Below, in pieces: positions 8,383 to 18,600 of a stretch of DNA of 64,000 nt. A model generated the notes under the pieces. The model had not been told where the DNA came from. It saw nothing but the letters and a program-made list of their open reading frames with translations, and searched no databases. The DNA comes from PCPOR2b sp965220385 (lineage in GTDB: Bacteria > Poribacteria > WGA-4E > PCPOR2b): the NCBI GenBank assembly GCA_965220385.1, contig OZ244825.1, forward strand, positions 3,596,001 to 3,660,000, in the 5' to 3' direction. Numbering within the stretch: the stretch's first letter is position 1; the number at the start of each line of letters is the position of its first letter. The position numbers and the translations under genes are program-made.

Positions 8383-10368
8383 CTATTTAGTATCAGAAAC
8401 CTTTTTTGTGAGTTGTTCCATAGAGGGAACAAAGACACGGTCATCCTCTACGAGACCGCTAAGCAGTTCAAAATGGGTGTTGTTTCGCTGCCCGATCTCA
8501 ATACGGGTCCGAATTCCCTTCTCGTCCTCGTTCTTGTCCTTCTTTTTTTTCTCGGTCTCCGCCTTCGACATTTCTTTGTCAAGCATAACAAAATATTTCT
8601 TTTCGCTCTCGATCTCCGCTTCAAGCCGTTCAATCTTATCCGTCTCAGAGAACAGAACATGCACCTGCGTGGGACCCGAGCGTAAACCGCGCGGTGTACC
8701 ATCAAGCAAGATCTCGACATTGCCACGTGCACTACTTGGCGAAATCTTACCAACCTTGCCGGAAAACTTCTTCCCAATAAAGTTCTGTACCTCCACCTCC
8801 TGATCAGATTTGAAGCGATCTATTGCGTTAGATGGCACATTAACCTTAACCGTCAACACCTCAGAATCAATCACCGAATCGATGGGAAGTTGAAGAACAC
8901 TATCCTCCTCCGTGACAATGATGTCTACATCCGCTGACATACCGGGCAGCAGTTCGGGAGGCGATCCAACCACTTCGATCACTACCTCAAAGGTAATGGT
9001 GCCATCTCCTTGTTGACCGCCCCGTGGATCAGGTGTATACGCACTCGGTGCGATCTCGCTGACCTCGCCTGCAAAAACCCTATCACGATAGGCATCAACA
9101 CGGATTTCTACCCGCTGTCCCAGTTCGATCTTAGCAATATCCACTTCGTTGATCCGCGTTTTGACAACCATTCTGGAGAGATCCGCGATAGACAAGACAG
9201 CGGGACCTTGCGAAAAAGCAGAACGGCCGGAGGTGACAATCTCGCCCTCCTCGACGTTAAGGCGCGTAACCGTTCCTGACATCGGTGCGATAACGGTTGT
9301 CCAAGTGACACGTTCTTCCTGGGCTTTCAGGGTACTATCCGCTTCCAGGAGCGCTGCTGCTGCACCGGCCTTCGCATGAACAGTCAGCTCCTTTTCTTCA
9401 TCCGTTGTTCCTAAGATCTGTTGAAGTCGAGTATCCGCATTTTCCAACTCGGCGGCCAACTGTTTTCTCTGCGCTTCCTGCGACTCTTTAATTGTACCCA
9501 GATTCTTTTGATGAAGTTCAAGGGTTACCTGACGGCTTTCAAGCGCTTTTTTTCTTGCATCAATAGTTTCTTGCTCGGATTCAACCGCCTTAATCTGGGA
9601 CTCGACATTTTTTTTAGCGGTTTCATGTTGGGAGAGGGCATTTGCACGGGCTGCTTCCGCTTCTTCAAGCACCCGCTTCGAGACCAATTTTTTCTCAAAC
9701 AGTCCCTGATTTCGCTGTAATTCCGATTCAACTGTCTCAAAAGCGACCTTTGCTGATTCTTCTGTCGCGCGTGCACGCTCAAGCGTGAGAGCAGCTTGCT
9801 CCCGTCCGATTTCGGACTGCCGTAGCGAGATTTTGTCCTGCTGAAGTGCATTTTGCGTTGTAGAAATTTGGGTTTCCGCTTCCGTAATCCGTTGACGCGT
9901 GTTTGCATCCAGTGACTCAAGCGCCGCTCTTGCAGCTGTGACAGCGTTTTGGGCTTGCGTGATTGCACTCTCCTGCTGTTTCTTCGTCATTTCAATGCGC
10001 AGGGATGCCTGTTCCAGTTGTGCCCGTCGTGCATCTCGATTCGCCGATGCCTGCTTCTGCTGTTCAAGAACCTGTTCATCATCAATTTTGAGCAATGCTT
10101 GTCCTTTTTCAACAACTTCACCCTCTTTGATATAAAGCGCGTCAATCTCCCCTTCAACGTTAGAACGCACATCAACAGAAATCAGAGGTTCAAGATTACC
10201 GGATTCCCTAACTTTGACAATGAATTCACCGCGTCGGACCACCTCTTTTTTGTCGTCCGCGTCCTCATCTTTATCTTTTTTGCCGAATATCTTGGTCGCA
10301 CCAATAGCAACCACAGCGACAAGGACCAACACGCTGATAATAAGAACAATCGTCCGTTTCCTGTTCAC
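8383..10368 (-). CDS. periplasmic adaptor (HlyD/MacA family) with a long coiled coil
   Basis: 661 residues, clearly longer than the 370-400 usual for MacA. One N-terminal membrane span (about 6-28) is followed by a barrel/lipoyl half (VRSNVEGEIDALYIKEGEVV). A very long Gln/Glu/Ala-rich coiled coil runs roughly from 100 to 340, then the second lipoyl half and barrel (MSGTVTRLNVEEGEIV) and an MP-like end. The length of the hairpin should let it reach an outer-membrane TolC channel. The start overlaps the TolC stop by 4 nt. It would bridge TolC and an ABC permease that is not encoded here. Confidence 0.87.
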   Translation of the reverse strand: MNRKRTIVLIISVLVLVAVVAIGATKIFGKKDKDEDADDKKEVVRRGEFIVKVRESGNLEPLISVDVRSNVEGEIDALYIKEGEVVEKGQALLKIDDEQVLEQQKQASANRDARRAQLEQASLRIEMTKKQQESAITQAQNAVTAARAALESLDANTRQRITEAETQISTTQNALQQDKISLRQSEIGREQAALTLERARATEESAKVAFETVESELQRNQGLFEKKLVSKRVLEEAEAARANALSQHETAKKNVESQIKAVESEQETIDARKKALESRQVTLELHQKNLGTIKESQEAQRKQLAAELENADTRLQQILGTTDEEKELTVHAKAGAAAALLEADSTLKAQEERVTWTTVIAPMSGTVTRLNVEEGEIVTSGRSAFSQGPAVLSIADLSRMVVKTRINEVDIAKIELGQRVEIRVDAYRDRVFAGEVSEIAPSAYTPDPRGGQQGDGTITFEVVIEVVGSPPELLPGMSADVDIIVTEEDSVLQLPIDSVIDSEVLTVKVNVPSNAIDRFKSDQEVEVQNFIGKKFSGKVGKISPSSARGNVEILLDGTPRGLRSGPTQVHVLFSETDKIERLEAEIESEKKYFVMLDKEMSKAETEKKKKDKNEDEKGIRTRIEIGQRNNTHFELLSGLVEDDRVFVPSMEQLTKKVSDTK

Positions 10369-11693
10369 TGAATAACTCCCATTGCCCGCTGCAAAGCAAC
10401 TTGGGCGATTTTGTAATCATAAAAAGCTCGGACCTGATTGGTCAAGGCTCGCGCAAACTCTGTCTGGGCATTGAGTAGCTCAAGCAGAATGGAGAGTTCC
10501 TGCTCAAAACGCCCCCGGATAACTTGGAGGCTTAACTCGGCGTTCCGTACCTGCGTGTTAGAGATGTCCACCGCCCGTTCCGCTCGCCGCAAGTTTAGGT
10601 AAGCTTGACGAACGTCCAAGGCAACAGAGCGTTCAAGATCGCTCGCATCCTCACGGACCTGCTCAAGCGACAGCGCCGCCTCCTGAATCCGTCGTGTCCT
10701 GAAACCACCATCGAAAATTGGAAAATTCAGCGTTGTTCTGACTTCCCAACTTCGGAAATCTGTGAAATTTTCGCGTTCATGGAGGTAATCATCGAGGTTG
10801 ACGTTGTAATTATACTCTGCATTAAGTTGGGGCCAACGACTTAACCTTGCCAACGTCAAGTCCCACTCCAGCCGGTTTATTGTTGATTGAAGCTCCTTAA
10901 ATTCAGGGCGAGTCTCAAAAGCTCTTTGGATAGCCTCCTCAATAGATAACACGACGGCTTCAATCTGTCCCTTATCCCTGTATAGCGCGTAGTCGGTATC
11001 TTCAGCAACAGTGATAAGCGTCGCAGGATCTAATCCCATGATCCGGGGCAAGGTCGCCATTGCAATTTCAAGCGCATTTTGATCATTCAGTAGGCTTAGT
11101 TCATCGTTCGCTTCCGTGACTTGCGCCGTTGCAACATCAGCTTCAATCTGAATACCCGCCTCAACAAAGGCTCTCACCCGGTTCGTATTCTCTCGCGATC
11201 GTTCCAAGATTTCCAGATCAACCTTTACCAATTCCTGCGCCTTGAGGACGTTATAGTATGCTTGCGTGACCTGAAAAATCAGGTTCTGCTTTGTCTGTTC
11301 GTTGCGATTTAACGTCGCATCACGTCGGTCCTTTGCCTGCGAGAAAGTTGCCTCTCTTTGTCCGTTATCCCACAACGTATACTGGCCGCCCACACCTAAG
11401 TCATAATTCTCACGTTCAAATCCAAAATCCACTGCATCTGAAAAATCGTAACGACCATTAAGGAAAATATCGGGATAGTAGCGGGCACGCGCGTCTTTGA
11501 CACGCAAGCCATCAATGGCCAGATTGATGCGCGCATTCCGCATATCGGTGGCGTTTTCAACAGCGAGCTGAATACATTGTTCTAAGGTAAGCGGTTGGGC
11601 GAGGTCAATTTCTTGTTCTTCTTGGGCAATGGCTGCGAGGGAAACAAGGATTAAGGCACAAGTCAAAACGGACCGTATCCTCCATCGGATCAT
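10365..11693 (-). CDS. TolC-family outer membrane channel
   Basis: 442 residues with a signal peptide (hydrophobic stretch after MIRWRIRSVLTC, likely cleaved after IAQ). Two tandem TolC-type repeats follow: LTLEQCIQLAVENATDMRNARI begins the first, and the second half has RPEFKELQSTINRLEWDLTLA. Forms the outer-membrane exit duct of type I secretion or tripartite efflux. It is the first gene of a minus-strand operon with the adaptor, the ABC ATPase and the GHMP protein. Confidence 0.9.
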   Translation of the reverse strand: MIRWRIRSVLTCALILVSLAAIAQEEQEIDLAQPLTLEQCIQLAVENATDMRNARINLAIDGLRVKDARARYYPDIFLNGRYDFSDAVDFGFERENYDLGVGGQYTLWDNGQREATFSQAKDRRDATLNRNEQTKQNLIFQVTQAYYNVLKAQELVKVDLEILERSRENTNRVRAFVEAGIQIEADVATAQVTEANDELSLLNDQNALEIAMATLPRIMGLDPATLITVAEDTDYALYRDKGQIEAVVLSIEEAIQRAFETRPEFKELQSTINRLEWDLTLARLSRWPQLNAEYNYNVNLDDYLHERENFTDFRSWEVRTTLNFPIFDGGFRTRRIQEAALSLEQVREDASDLERSVALDVRQAYLNLRRAERAVDISNTQVRNAELSLQVIRGRFEQELSILLELLNAQTEFARALTNQVRAFYDYKIAQVALQRAMGVIQ

Positions 11694-12193
11694 TCTAATC
11701 TCCTATCGGTTTTTTTATCAATCTGTTTCATTCAGACAGAAGCAAAGTCTGTGCAATTACACTAAATAAATGATATACAAGATTTTTATTGATTTTGTCA
11801 TATATGTCTATAGGCGATTTAACAGTGACTTTTGACGGAATTCAAGGTCGAAAGTTTAGACTGAAGAAGGGAGCCATATCGGTCAACCTATTACCATCAG
11901 TATCGCTCAGCGGAAAAAGCATCGTTCTCAAGTGGAATGCGATATGCGGTAAGGAGTTTGCCACGGCTTTGAGAATCCCCGTTTTTCCTTGCAACCTCCT
12001 TATAAAGTCTGCTAAACTTATTTTGCCCCTTGATCCCCAGAAGGCATGGCTTAAACAATCAATATTGACCCATACAAAAGAATAGTTTGGTCGGTCAACC
12101 TATGATTTACATACGCTCAACCTGAAGTATAAAGCGCAAAGAGAAACCGAGTTTTTTGGCTTTTGTGTTGCATACTTCGCCACTGTGGGGTAA
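11694..12193 (+). other. intergenic region between divergent genes
   Basis: About 500 bases between the tolC-type operon (minus) and the caspase-like gene (plus). A frame of about 90 codons exists (from ATG 11804 to 12085) but has no ribosome-binding site and no recognisable content, so I do not call it. At about 12141 there is a half copy of the AAACCGAGTTTTT palindromic repeat whose full form is at 37641-37674. Promoters for both operons must lie here but none matches the consensus well. Confidence 0.4.
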
Positions 12194-13885
12194 ATGATGA
12201 AACGAATTTCAGTATGTATCGTATTTTTCATTGCAGTCTCGTTTATCACGGTTCCGTCGTTAGATGCCCAATTTATCGATACGAAAACTTGGTGGCTGAT
12301 TGTAAGTCCTGACGTTGACACGCGCTCTCGAGGCAATCTGGATTCGCTGGTTAGATTATTAAAAGAACGCGGAAAAATTCCGTCGAACCATATCCGCCGC
12401 ATCGAAGGTAGCGAGTGCACCCACGACGGTATTAAGGCTGTCTTGGACGATCTTGGTAGTGAGATGGGAGAGGGTGACCACCTCATCTTCTACTTCCGTG
12501 GCTTTGTCACAAAACCGCGAAGATCAAACTCAATCTCCTTTTTCACATACGGAGCAACAAGGGAAAATTTGGCGGAGGCGCTCAAAGATCGTCAACTAAA
12601 CGGTTGGCTCCGTGAGCTATCCCCAAATAAGGTGTTTATCATTCTTGACGGTTATACCAGAGATCGGAATTTAATGGCTTACTACGGCAATCGTGGGATG
12701 CCTGGATCCGGAGGGTTTGTATCAATTCAGCGGGCGGCTTTAAGTACAGAGGATCTATTAGCACAAACAGTATTGGACGTACTGGGAACCGACAAAACGG
12801 ACCTTGATGACAATCGGCAGATCTCGATTGAAGAACTCCACGCAAACCTTACTTCAAATATGGATGAACGCACCTTACTGCTTACACAGGGAGTTTTGCT
12901 ATCGCTGGGAAGGGTCCAAGAGAAGACACTCCTCAAATTAAGCCCAATGCTCAGAATTGTGACGGTGCCTGAAGATGCCTCCGTCTTCCTCAACGGACAA
13001 GAGATAGGGGTAACACCGCAACAGCTGACCGAGAACCTCAAACAGGGGACGTTTAGTGTGGAAGTCAGCAAACCGGGATACCTGACCCCACCGGCGCGTT
13101 CCGTAGAAATTAAATTGGTTCAGGGGGAGTCGATAAATCTTTCATGGGATTTGGAATCCATCGCTGTTCACGGCAGTGTCAACGCCCCCGACGGTGTCCC
13201 CCTTGAGGGAGCAGCGGTGTGGATAGACGGAACCGCCTATGAACAGAATCCGCTATTCCTTAAAGCAGACGGTCAATATAGACTTTCTGCCAATGTAGCC
13301 GAGGTTACACCCGAAGCAGGTCGATTGGATAAACAGGTATTAGAGCCGGGTACAACATACACCCTGCGTGCTGCAAGCGGTGCGCTCTATCATGCGGAGG
13401 CAAATTTTGCACTCGCCGCACACGAGTCCACTGAGCACATCCTGACCCTTAGTAAAAAGACGTGGTTTGAAGTCGCTCAAATGCAGTTCAATCGAAAGGC
13501 GTACGAGGACGCAATTGCCGCATTCCAAAATGGTATCGAGGAAACCATCGAATTTCCGCCAATGTCCCCGGAGTTTACCAAATTGCTCTTCGACTCCTTC
13601 TCGGAAGTAGTGGATAAAGTAAACGTCCAAAATATCGCTTACGTTCTCGTAACAGCAAAGCTGGCAGATAGACTTAACCTTGAAGAGAAATCCAAGGTTT
13701 ATTGGGAGCAAGTAAAATCACAGGCGGTAAAAGGTTCCGCATCTTATGAACTTGCAGCAGAGCGATTACGAGAACTTAATTTGGGACGTCGGCTAATGAA
13801 TATCGGCATTTTGGTCTTATTCATTGTGGTGCTAATATCTGGAGGATATGCTATCCGCAAGGCAATGCGTCGTTCCAAAACATGA
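12194..13885 (+). CDS. caspase-fold (C14-like) pseudo-peptidase with PEGA domain and C-terminal membrane anchor
   Basis: 563 residues: signal peptide, then a caspase-like domain (about 28-200), an EF-hand-like stretch (DLDDNRQISIEEL, 203-215), a PEGA domain (about 252-300), a carboxypeptidase-regulatory-like beta domain, a helical TPR-like segment and a final membrane span (about 540-557). Bacterial C14 proteins carry FSGHG and DAC(H/Y)S at the catalytic His and Cys. Here the equivalents read HLIFYFRGF (96-104) and ILDGYTRD, so both catalytic residues appear lost. The protein is probably an exported binding or scaffold protein. ATG 12197 is an alternative start. Confidence 0.7.
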   Translation: MMKRISVCIVFFIAVSFITVPSLDAQFIDTKTWWLIVSPDVDTRSRGNLDSLVRLLKERGKIPSNHIRRIEGSECTHDGIKAVLDDLGSEMGEGDHLIFYFRGFVTKPRRSNSISFFTYGATRENLAEALKDRQLNGWLRELSPNKVFIILDGYTRDRNLMAYYGNRGMPGSGGFVSIQRAALSTEDLLAQTVLDVLGTDKTDLDDNRQISIEELHANLTSNMDERTLLLTQGVLLSLGRVQEKTLLKLSPMLRIVTVPEDASVFLNGQEIGVTPQQLTENLKQGTFSVEVSKPGYLTPPARSVEIKLVQGESINLSWDLESIAVHGSVNAPDGVPLEGAAVWIDGTAYEQNPLFLKADGQYRLSANVAEVTPEAGRLDKQVLEPGTTYTLRAASGALYHAEANFALAAHESTEHILTLSKKTWFEVAQMQFNRKAYEDAIAAFQNGIEETIEFPPMSPEFTKLLFDSFSEVVDKVNVQNIAYVLVTAKLADRLNLEEKSKVYWEQVKSQAVKGSASYELAAERLRELNLGRRLMNIGILVLFIVVLISGGYAIRKAMRRSKT

Positions 13886-14334
13886 TGTTGCTTAAATTCT
13901 AACGACGATAAAACGTGGTGAGTAGTTGCTTCTACGGCTTTAGCCATCATTATAACCAATGGTGCTAGTTTGCAGCTATTGATAACGTGAAACGTGAGAA
14001 CTATTGGCTCTTCGGTGCCTTTAGCCCCGGTTGATTTGAATCCCGCCTGTCCCGCCTGTCCCGATTTATCGGGGATTTATCGGGGAGGGGCGACATGTGC
14101 AGCCGAAGGGTAGAACCTAAGAAGAATCTAATGAGCTACCCCACTAATGAATCAACGAACGCTTCAACAATGTGGGAAAGACACTCTCACTAAATAGCGC
14201 CAAAGGTTTATAGCAAATAACAGATTACATCGGGAAAATCCGGCGCGTCTTCGATTAAGACACATTGACCGACCTTCAACTTCCCGATTCTTGACGATTT
14301 CGGCCACGCCCAAAGCAGCAAAGGGGATAAATTG
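13886..14334 (+). other. intergenic region with short palindromic repeats
   Basis: About 450 bases without a supported gene. At 14040-14085 there is a tight cluster of small repeats: CCCGCCTGT twice, then GATTTATCGGGG twice. It includes one copy of the 14-base palindrome CCCGATTTATCGGG (14060-14073), which recurs at 24250 and 52564. An AAGGGG ribosome-binding site for the next gene is at 14321-14326. Confidence 0.5.
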
Positions 14335-15282
14335 ATGTCTTTGTTTGGATTTAGGATTTTAAATCGCGCACAATACCATAATCTGACTAATCAGCAAAAG
14401 AATCTGCGGCGCCAACTCCATGACCTCGAAGAACAGCTCAAAGCTGTAAAAACGGAGAAAGACGAACTTGAGGCTCTTCATCAGGAGGAAACATCAGCAC
14501 TCAATCAGCAACTGGAGGTGCTGCGACAGCGCATCGCAGAAGATGTGGAAAGTGTGATACAAGAATTTGGGTTGAGTCGAACGCAAATCGAGACACTCTG
14601 GGCGGATAGATTAGATCTCATCAATCTGTATATTGATAAGTTGTACTCGCTCGCGAAGGATTTCGCGTGCGTCAACCGGGAGATGCGCAAAAATCGTGGG
14701 TTGTTTTTACTGTTGGTAGACCGCCGGGCTATGGATCAGAACAACTTTTCGGAATTCCACGATGGTCAGATCGAGCATTTAACAGAGGGGCAGTATCAGG
14801 GGATCGGTCAGATACCGCAGATTTTTTCTCCTAAAATCGAAGAGATATTCAGCTATATGGGAGAAAAGGTCATATTAAAGGACAAAAGTGGTGAGATCAC
14901 TGGACATGAAGAACGGGACGGCGCAATCTTGGTCGATTTGAATGGAGCCGCCTTTAGATCTCGTGTGATGGTAGAGGGAGTACGAACGCATCGTGTCTTC
15001 GACAAAGTGGAACGTTTACACAAAGGCAGTGCAAGACACAACGCTGCGATTTATGCTTCATCGCTCGATGAGGTTCTGGCATCGATTGTGATTAGCGAGG
15101 AAACGAGTGAGGTTACACTCTTCCGGGAGGGACGTTTTGTGGAGAGCTACGATCCCTACACCAATCAGGAAACATTGCGTGAAGAAAAAGTAGTACCCAT
15201 GAAGCGTAAAAAGCCTTCGGAAAAATCTACGGATATAGAGGTTGACGAGGGCGAAACAGTGACTCAAGGAACCGCAGAATGA
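14335..15282 (+). CDS. coiled-coil protein with a diadenylate cyclase (DisA_N/DAC)-like C-terminal domain
   Basis: 315 residues. Residues 15-75 are a Gln/Glu/Lys-rich coiled coil. The C-terminal part reads as a DAC domain: a strand GLFLLLVDRR (about 122-131), the DGA motif at 195-197, a RHNAA motif at 234-238 where active enzymes have RHR(A/T)A, and VISEETSEVTLFREGRF (252-268), matching the end of the DAC core. Active members make cyclic di-AMP from ATP. The second Arg of RHR is Asn here, so activity is uncertain. ATG 14335 is 8 nt from AAGGGG and is preferred over TTG 14332. A hydrophilic tail of about 45 residues follows the domain. Confidence 0.62.
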   Translation: MSLFGFRILNRAQYHNLTNQQKNLRRQLHDLEEQLKAVKTEKDELEALHQEETSALNQQLEVLRQRIAEDVESVIQEFGLSRTQIETLWADRLDLINLYIDKLYSLAKDFACVNREMRKNRGLFLLLVDRRAMDQNNFSEFHDGQIEHLTEGQYQGIGQIPQIFSPKIEEIFSYMGEKVILKDKSGEITGHEERDGAILVDLNGAAFRSRVMVEGVRTHRVFDKVERLHKGSARHNAAIYASSLDEVLASIVISEETSEVTLFREGRFVESYDPYTNQETLREEKVVPMKRKKPSEKSTDIEVDEGETVTQGTAE

Positions 15283-15416
15283 TTAAACTGGTTAATAAGA
15301 CGAGATGTCCTACAAAATAGAATTGTCACATTTCCGACAACAGATGGGGTGAGAAGTATCCATTTCGCAAAATTGATATTGGTCCTCCAAAATTGCATAA
15401 CGTAAGAGACAGAGAA

Positions 15417-15452
15417 GCGCCCCGACGTCGAGATTTGGCATCGGGGCGTTTT
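15417..15452 (+). terminator. intrinsic terminator after the DAC-like gene
   Basis: Stem CGCCCCGA (15418-15425) pairs with TCGGGGCG (15441-15448) across a 15-nt loop and is followed by TTTT. It lies 135 nt after the stop at 15282 and separates that gene from the next operon. Confidence 0.7.
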
Positions 15453-15555
15453 GGGTTGAAGGACGTTTTGTTCAAACGGAGGATGCATCTCATCAATATC
15501 TCAAACAGCTGTTATAACCCCCTTCGTTAGCCGTCCAACGACCGCCCAAAAAGGC

Positions 15556-15584
15556 TTGAAAAGGGTGAGGGGCGGTGATATAAT
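15556..15584 (+). promoter_or_regulatory. sigma70-type promoter for the TPR/envelope operon
   Basis: TTGAAA at 15556-15561, 17-nt spacer, TATAAT at 15579-15584. Transcription would begin near 15591, about 30 nt before ATG 15622. This supports ATG 15622 as the start rather than the longer frame beginning at 15556. Confidence 0.75.
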
Positions 15585-15621
15585 AGCCATTTTGAACCAG
15601 CGGAATCCTGAAAGGTCAACG

Positions 15622-18600
15622 ATGACACGTCAAGCAGCACTCTCATTTTGCAAAATATTGGTCATCATAGTAACTACTACATGGCTGATCTACCCCACAT
15701 TTGCGGGTGAGCGGGATGAATACGTTTTTGCTTACAAACTCTTTCAAGAGGGAGTCTATGTTATTGCCAAAGATGAACTTAAAGCATTTATTCAAGACTA
15801 CCCACAGAGTGCAGATGCCGATGACGCACGTTTTCTCATGGGAGAATGTGCGTTGCAGCTCGAGCAATACGACGAGGCAATCCAGCATTATAAGCAGCTC
15901 CAAATTGATTACCCAGACAGTCCACTGCGTTTAGATGCAGTTCGTGGCACCGCAGCAGCTTGGTTCCGTCAGGGTAGATATGAAGAGGCAATCAAGGCTT
16001 ACGAAAAAGTTGTTACAAGTTCAGACGACGCCTCTGTCATATCGCACAGCCTGTATCTCATCGGCGAGTCCTATGACAACTTAGGGCTCTACCAGAAATC
16101 CGGCGAATATTACGAGCAAGTCCTTACTAAACATCCCCAGTCGGATGAAGCATCAGACGCTTTATACGCAAAAGGTTGGAGCCTATATAGACTCAAAAAA
16201 TATGGTGAGGCATACGACGCACTAACAAACTTTATCAAACAATACCCCACCCACTATGCGATTCCAGAGGCTTCCTACCGTGCAGCCGAATCCCTCTTCA
16301 ACCTTGGAGAGTGGGCAAAAGCACAACAGGCTTACCAGCACGTTATTGATACCTACCAGAGAGACGAAACACATCGGCAACTTGCTATAGATGCGCGATT
16401 CAGACTTGGTGAGTGCTATTTTCAGCAGAAATTGATGGAAGAGGCAAAGAATACTTTTGAACTCTTGCTGCGTGAACACGGAGCGTCACCTATCGTAGCG
16501 GAAGCGCAATATTGGATCGCTGAAGTGCTACTGGAAGAAGAGAAATACCCCGAAGCAATTCACGAATATCAAAAGGTTGTTACCCTATACCCACAGAGCG
16601 AGGTTGTTGATGATGCCCAATACGGCATTGCAATGGCACATTTCCTAAAGGGCGACTACCCTAAAGCAGGTAGTGAGTTCAAGAAGGTTGCAGAGAACCG
16701 GCGTTCTGAACTCAGCGATGCTGCCCGTTTCCGTTTAGGCGAATGCTACCGTTTACAACGAGAGTTCAATACCGCTATCCTTCACTATAAAAAAGTGAGA
16801 GCAAAATCTGGGTACACAGATGACGCGCTGTATGGAAAAGCTACCAGTGCATTTGAACTGCGAGATTATTCGCAAACCATCGAAGTGTTAAATGCGCTGT
16901 TGAGTTCTCAGCCCTCAAGTCCGCTCAGACCTTATGCTCTTTACCAACTCGGACTCGCGTATTTTAACCAACAAGCGTATCAGGAAAGCTCTCAAGCGCT
17001 TGATAGTTTCTTATCCGAGAACCGTGATGCCAACCTGGAAACCGCCCCTACCGATGAAGCGCTGTTTTGGAAAGCGCGTGCCCGGTTTGAGTTAGAAGAT
17101 TATTCGGCTACCCTCCAAGCCTGTGAGGAGTTGCTTCAGCGCTTTCCGAGCAGCCGCCTGCGCTATCGGGCAGAATTCTTTATTGCAGAAAGTACCTACT
17201 GGCGTGAACAGACCCCACAAGCCTATCAAGCAGCACGCCGAAAATATCAAGCGTTGTTGGAGAAACAGTCACAGATTGCCCCCAACGCTCTCGGGGCTGA
17301 GTGGGCTGAAAAGTGCCGCTACGGAATCGGTTGGACCTACTTCTCGGAGGCAACGCTCTCAACAGACAGTTCCGAGCATCAGAAACATTACCAAGCAGCG
17401 GTATCAGCTTGGAAGGAAGTGCTTGCAAACCACCCGAACGGTGCACTTGCCGACAAAACGCAGTACCACATCGGTATCGCCCATGTCAATCTCAAGAAGT
17501 ACAGTGAGGGAATCCAAGCTTTCAGACAGGTGCTGTCTAACTACCCAGGCAGCGATTGGGGTGACAATGCACGGTATCAGACAGCTTGGGTACTCTATAA
17601 ACAGGAAAGATATCCCGAAGCGATTACCGCCTTCAATGAAATGCTCAAAGTGCACCCCGGGTCACAGCTTGTCCCGAGAGCCATTTTTGGTATCGCCAAT
17701 GCCTACTTCAAGCAAGGAAAATACGCACAAGCGATGCGCGAATACCAACGGGTGGTCGATAAGTATCCGAACCCCATTCGCGAAGCAGGTGCCGAGAAGG
17801 CTATAGATCTCCGTCCCGAAGCGCAATACTATATCGCGGAAAGTCTCTTGAATCTTCAGAACTATTCTGAAGCAATTGCCGCTTATGAAAAGGTTCTCCA
17901 ACACCATCCCAAAAGTGACTGGGCAGATGATGCACAGTATGGGATTGCAATTGCTTACGAAAATTTAGATCAAAAAGAGAAGGCAATACAGGCGTATCGA
18001 ACCCTAACGCAGAAATATCCCAACCGCGAACTTGCCCCAGATGTCCAACTCCAGATCGGTCGCCACTACTACAATGAAAAAGACTATAAACGAGCGATTG
18101 CTGAATTTCAGAGCGCGATTAACCAATATCCCGACACCTCATCGGCGTGGTTAGCGCAATACAATATCGGTAAATGTTACATCGCGCTCGGATCCTACCG
18201 CCAGGCGATTGGAGCATTTGAAGCGGTTGACGGGCGGAGCGACTTTGCGGCGACCGCAGCGTATGAAATCGGTTACACGTGGTATGATCAAAATAATCCG
18301 AGCCGCAATCTCGGTAATGCAGTGAAAGCCCTTCTTGCCGTACCTGAAAAATATCCGCAAAGCGCTGATGTTCCGCGTGCCCTATTGGTTGCCGGTGAGT
18401 GCTACAAAGAGTTGGTTGAATTGGACCAAGCCGTTGCGGTATACCATCGTCTTCTAAACGACTATCCTGAATCGGAACAAGCACAGTGGGCGCAACTGGC
18501 ATTGGGAGATACCTATCGCGCCCAGCAGAACTATGAGCAAGCGATCGAAGCGTATGATGTAATTCGCAAAGCGGGTACGGATCGGTACTCCGTTGATATT

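Noticed and set aside
11789..12085. Plus-strand frame of 98 codons in the gap between the tolC-type operon and the caspase-like gene
   Set aside because: It starts at TTG, has no ribosome-binding site even at its first ATG (11804), shows no domain-like pattern and lies where divergent promoters are expected.
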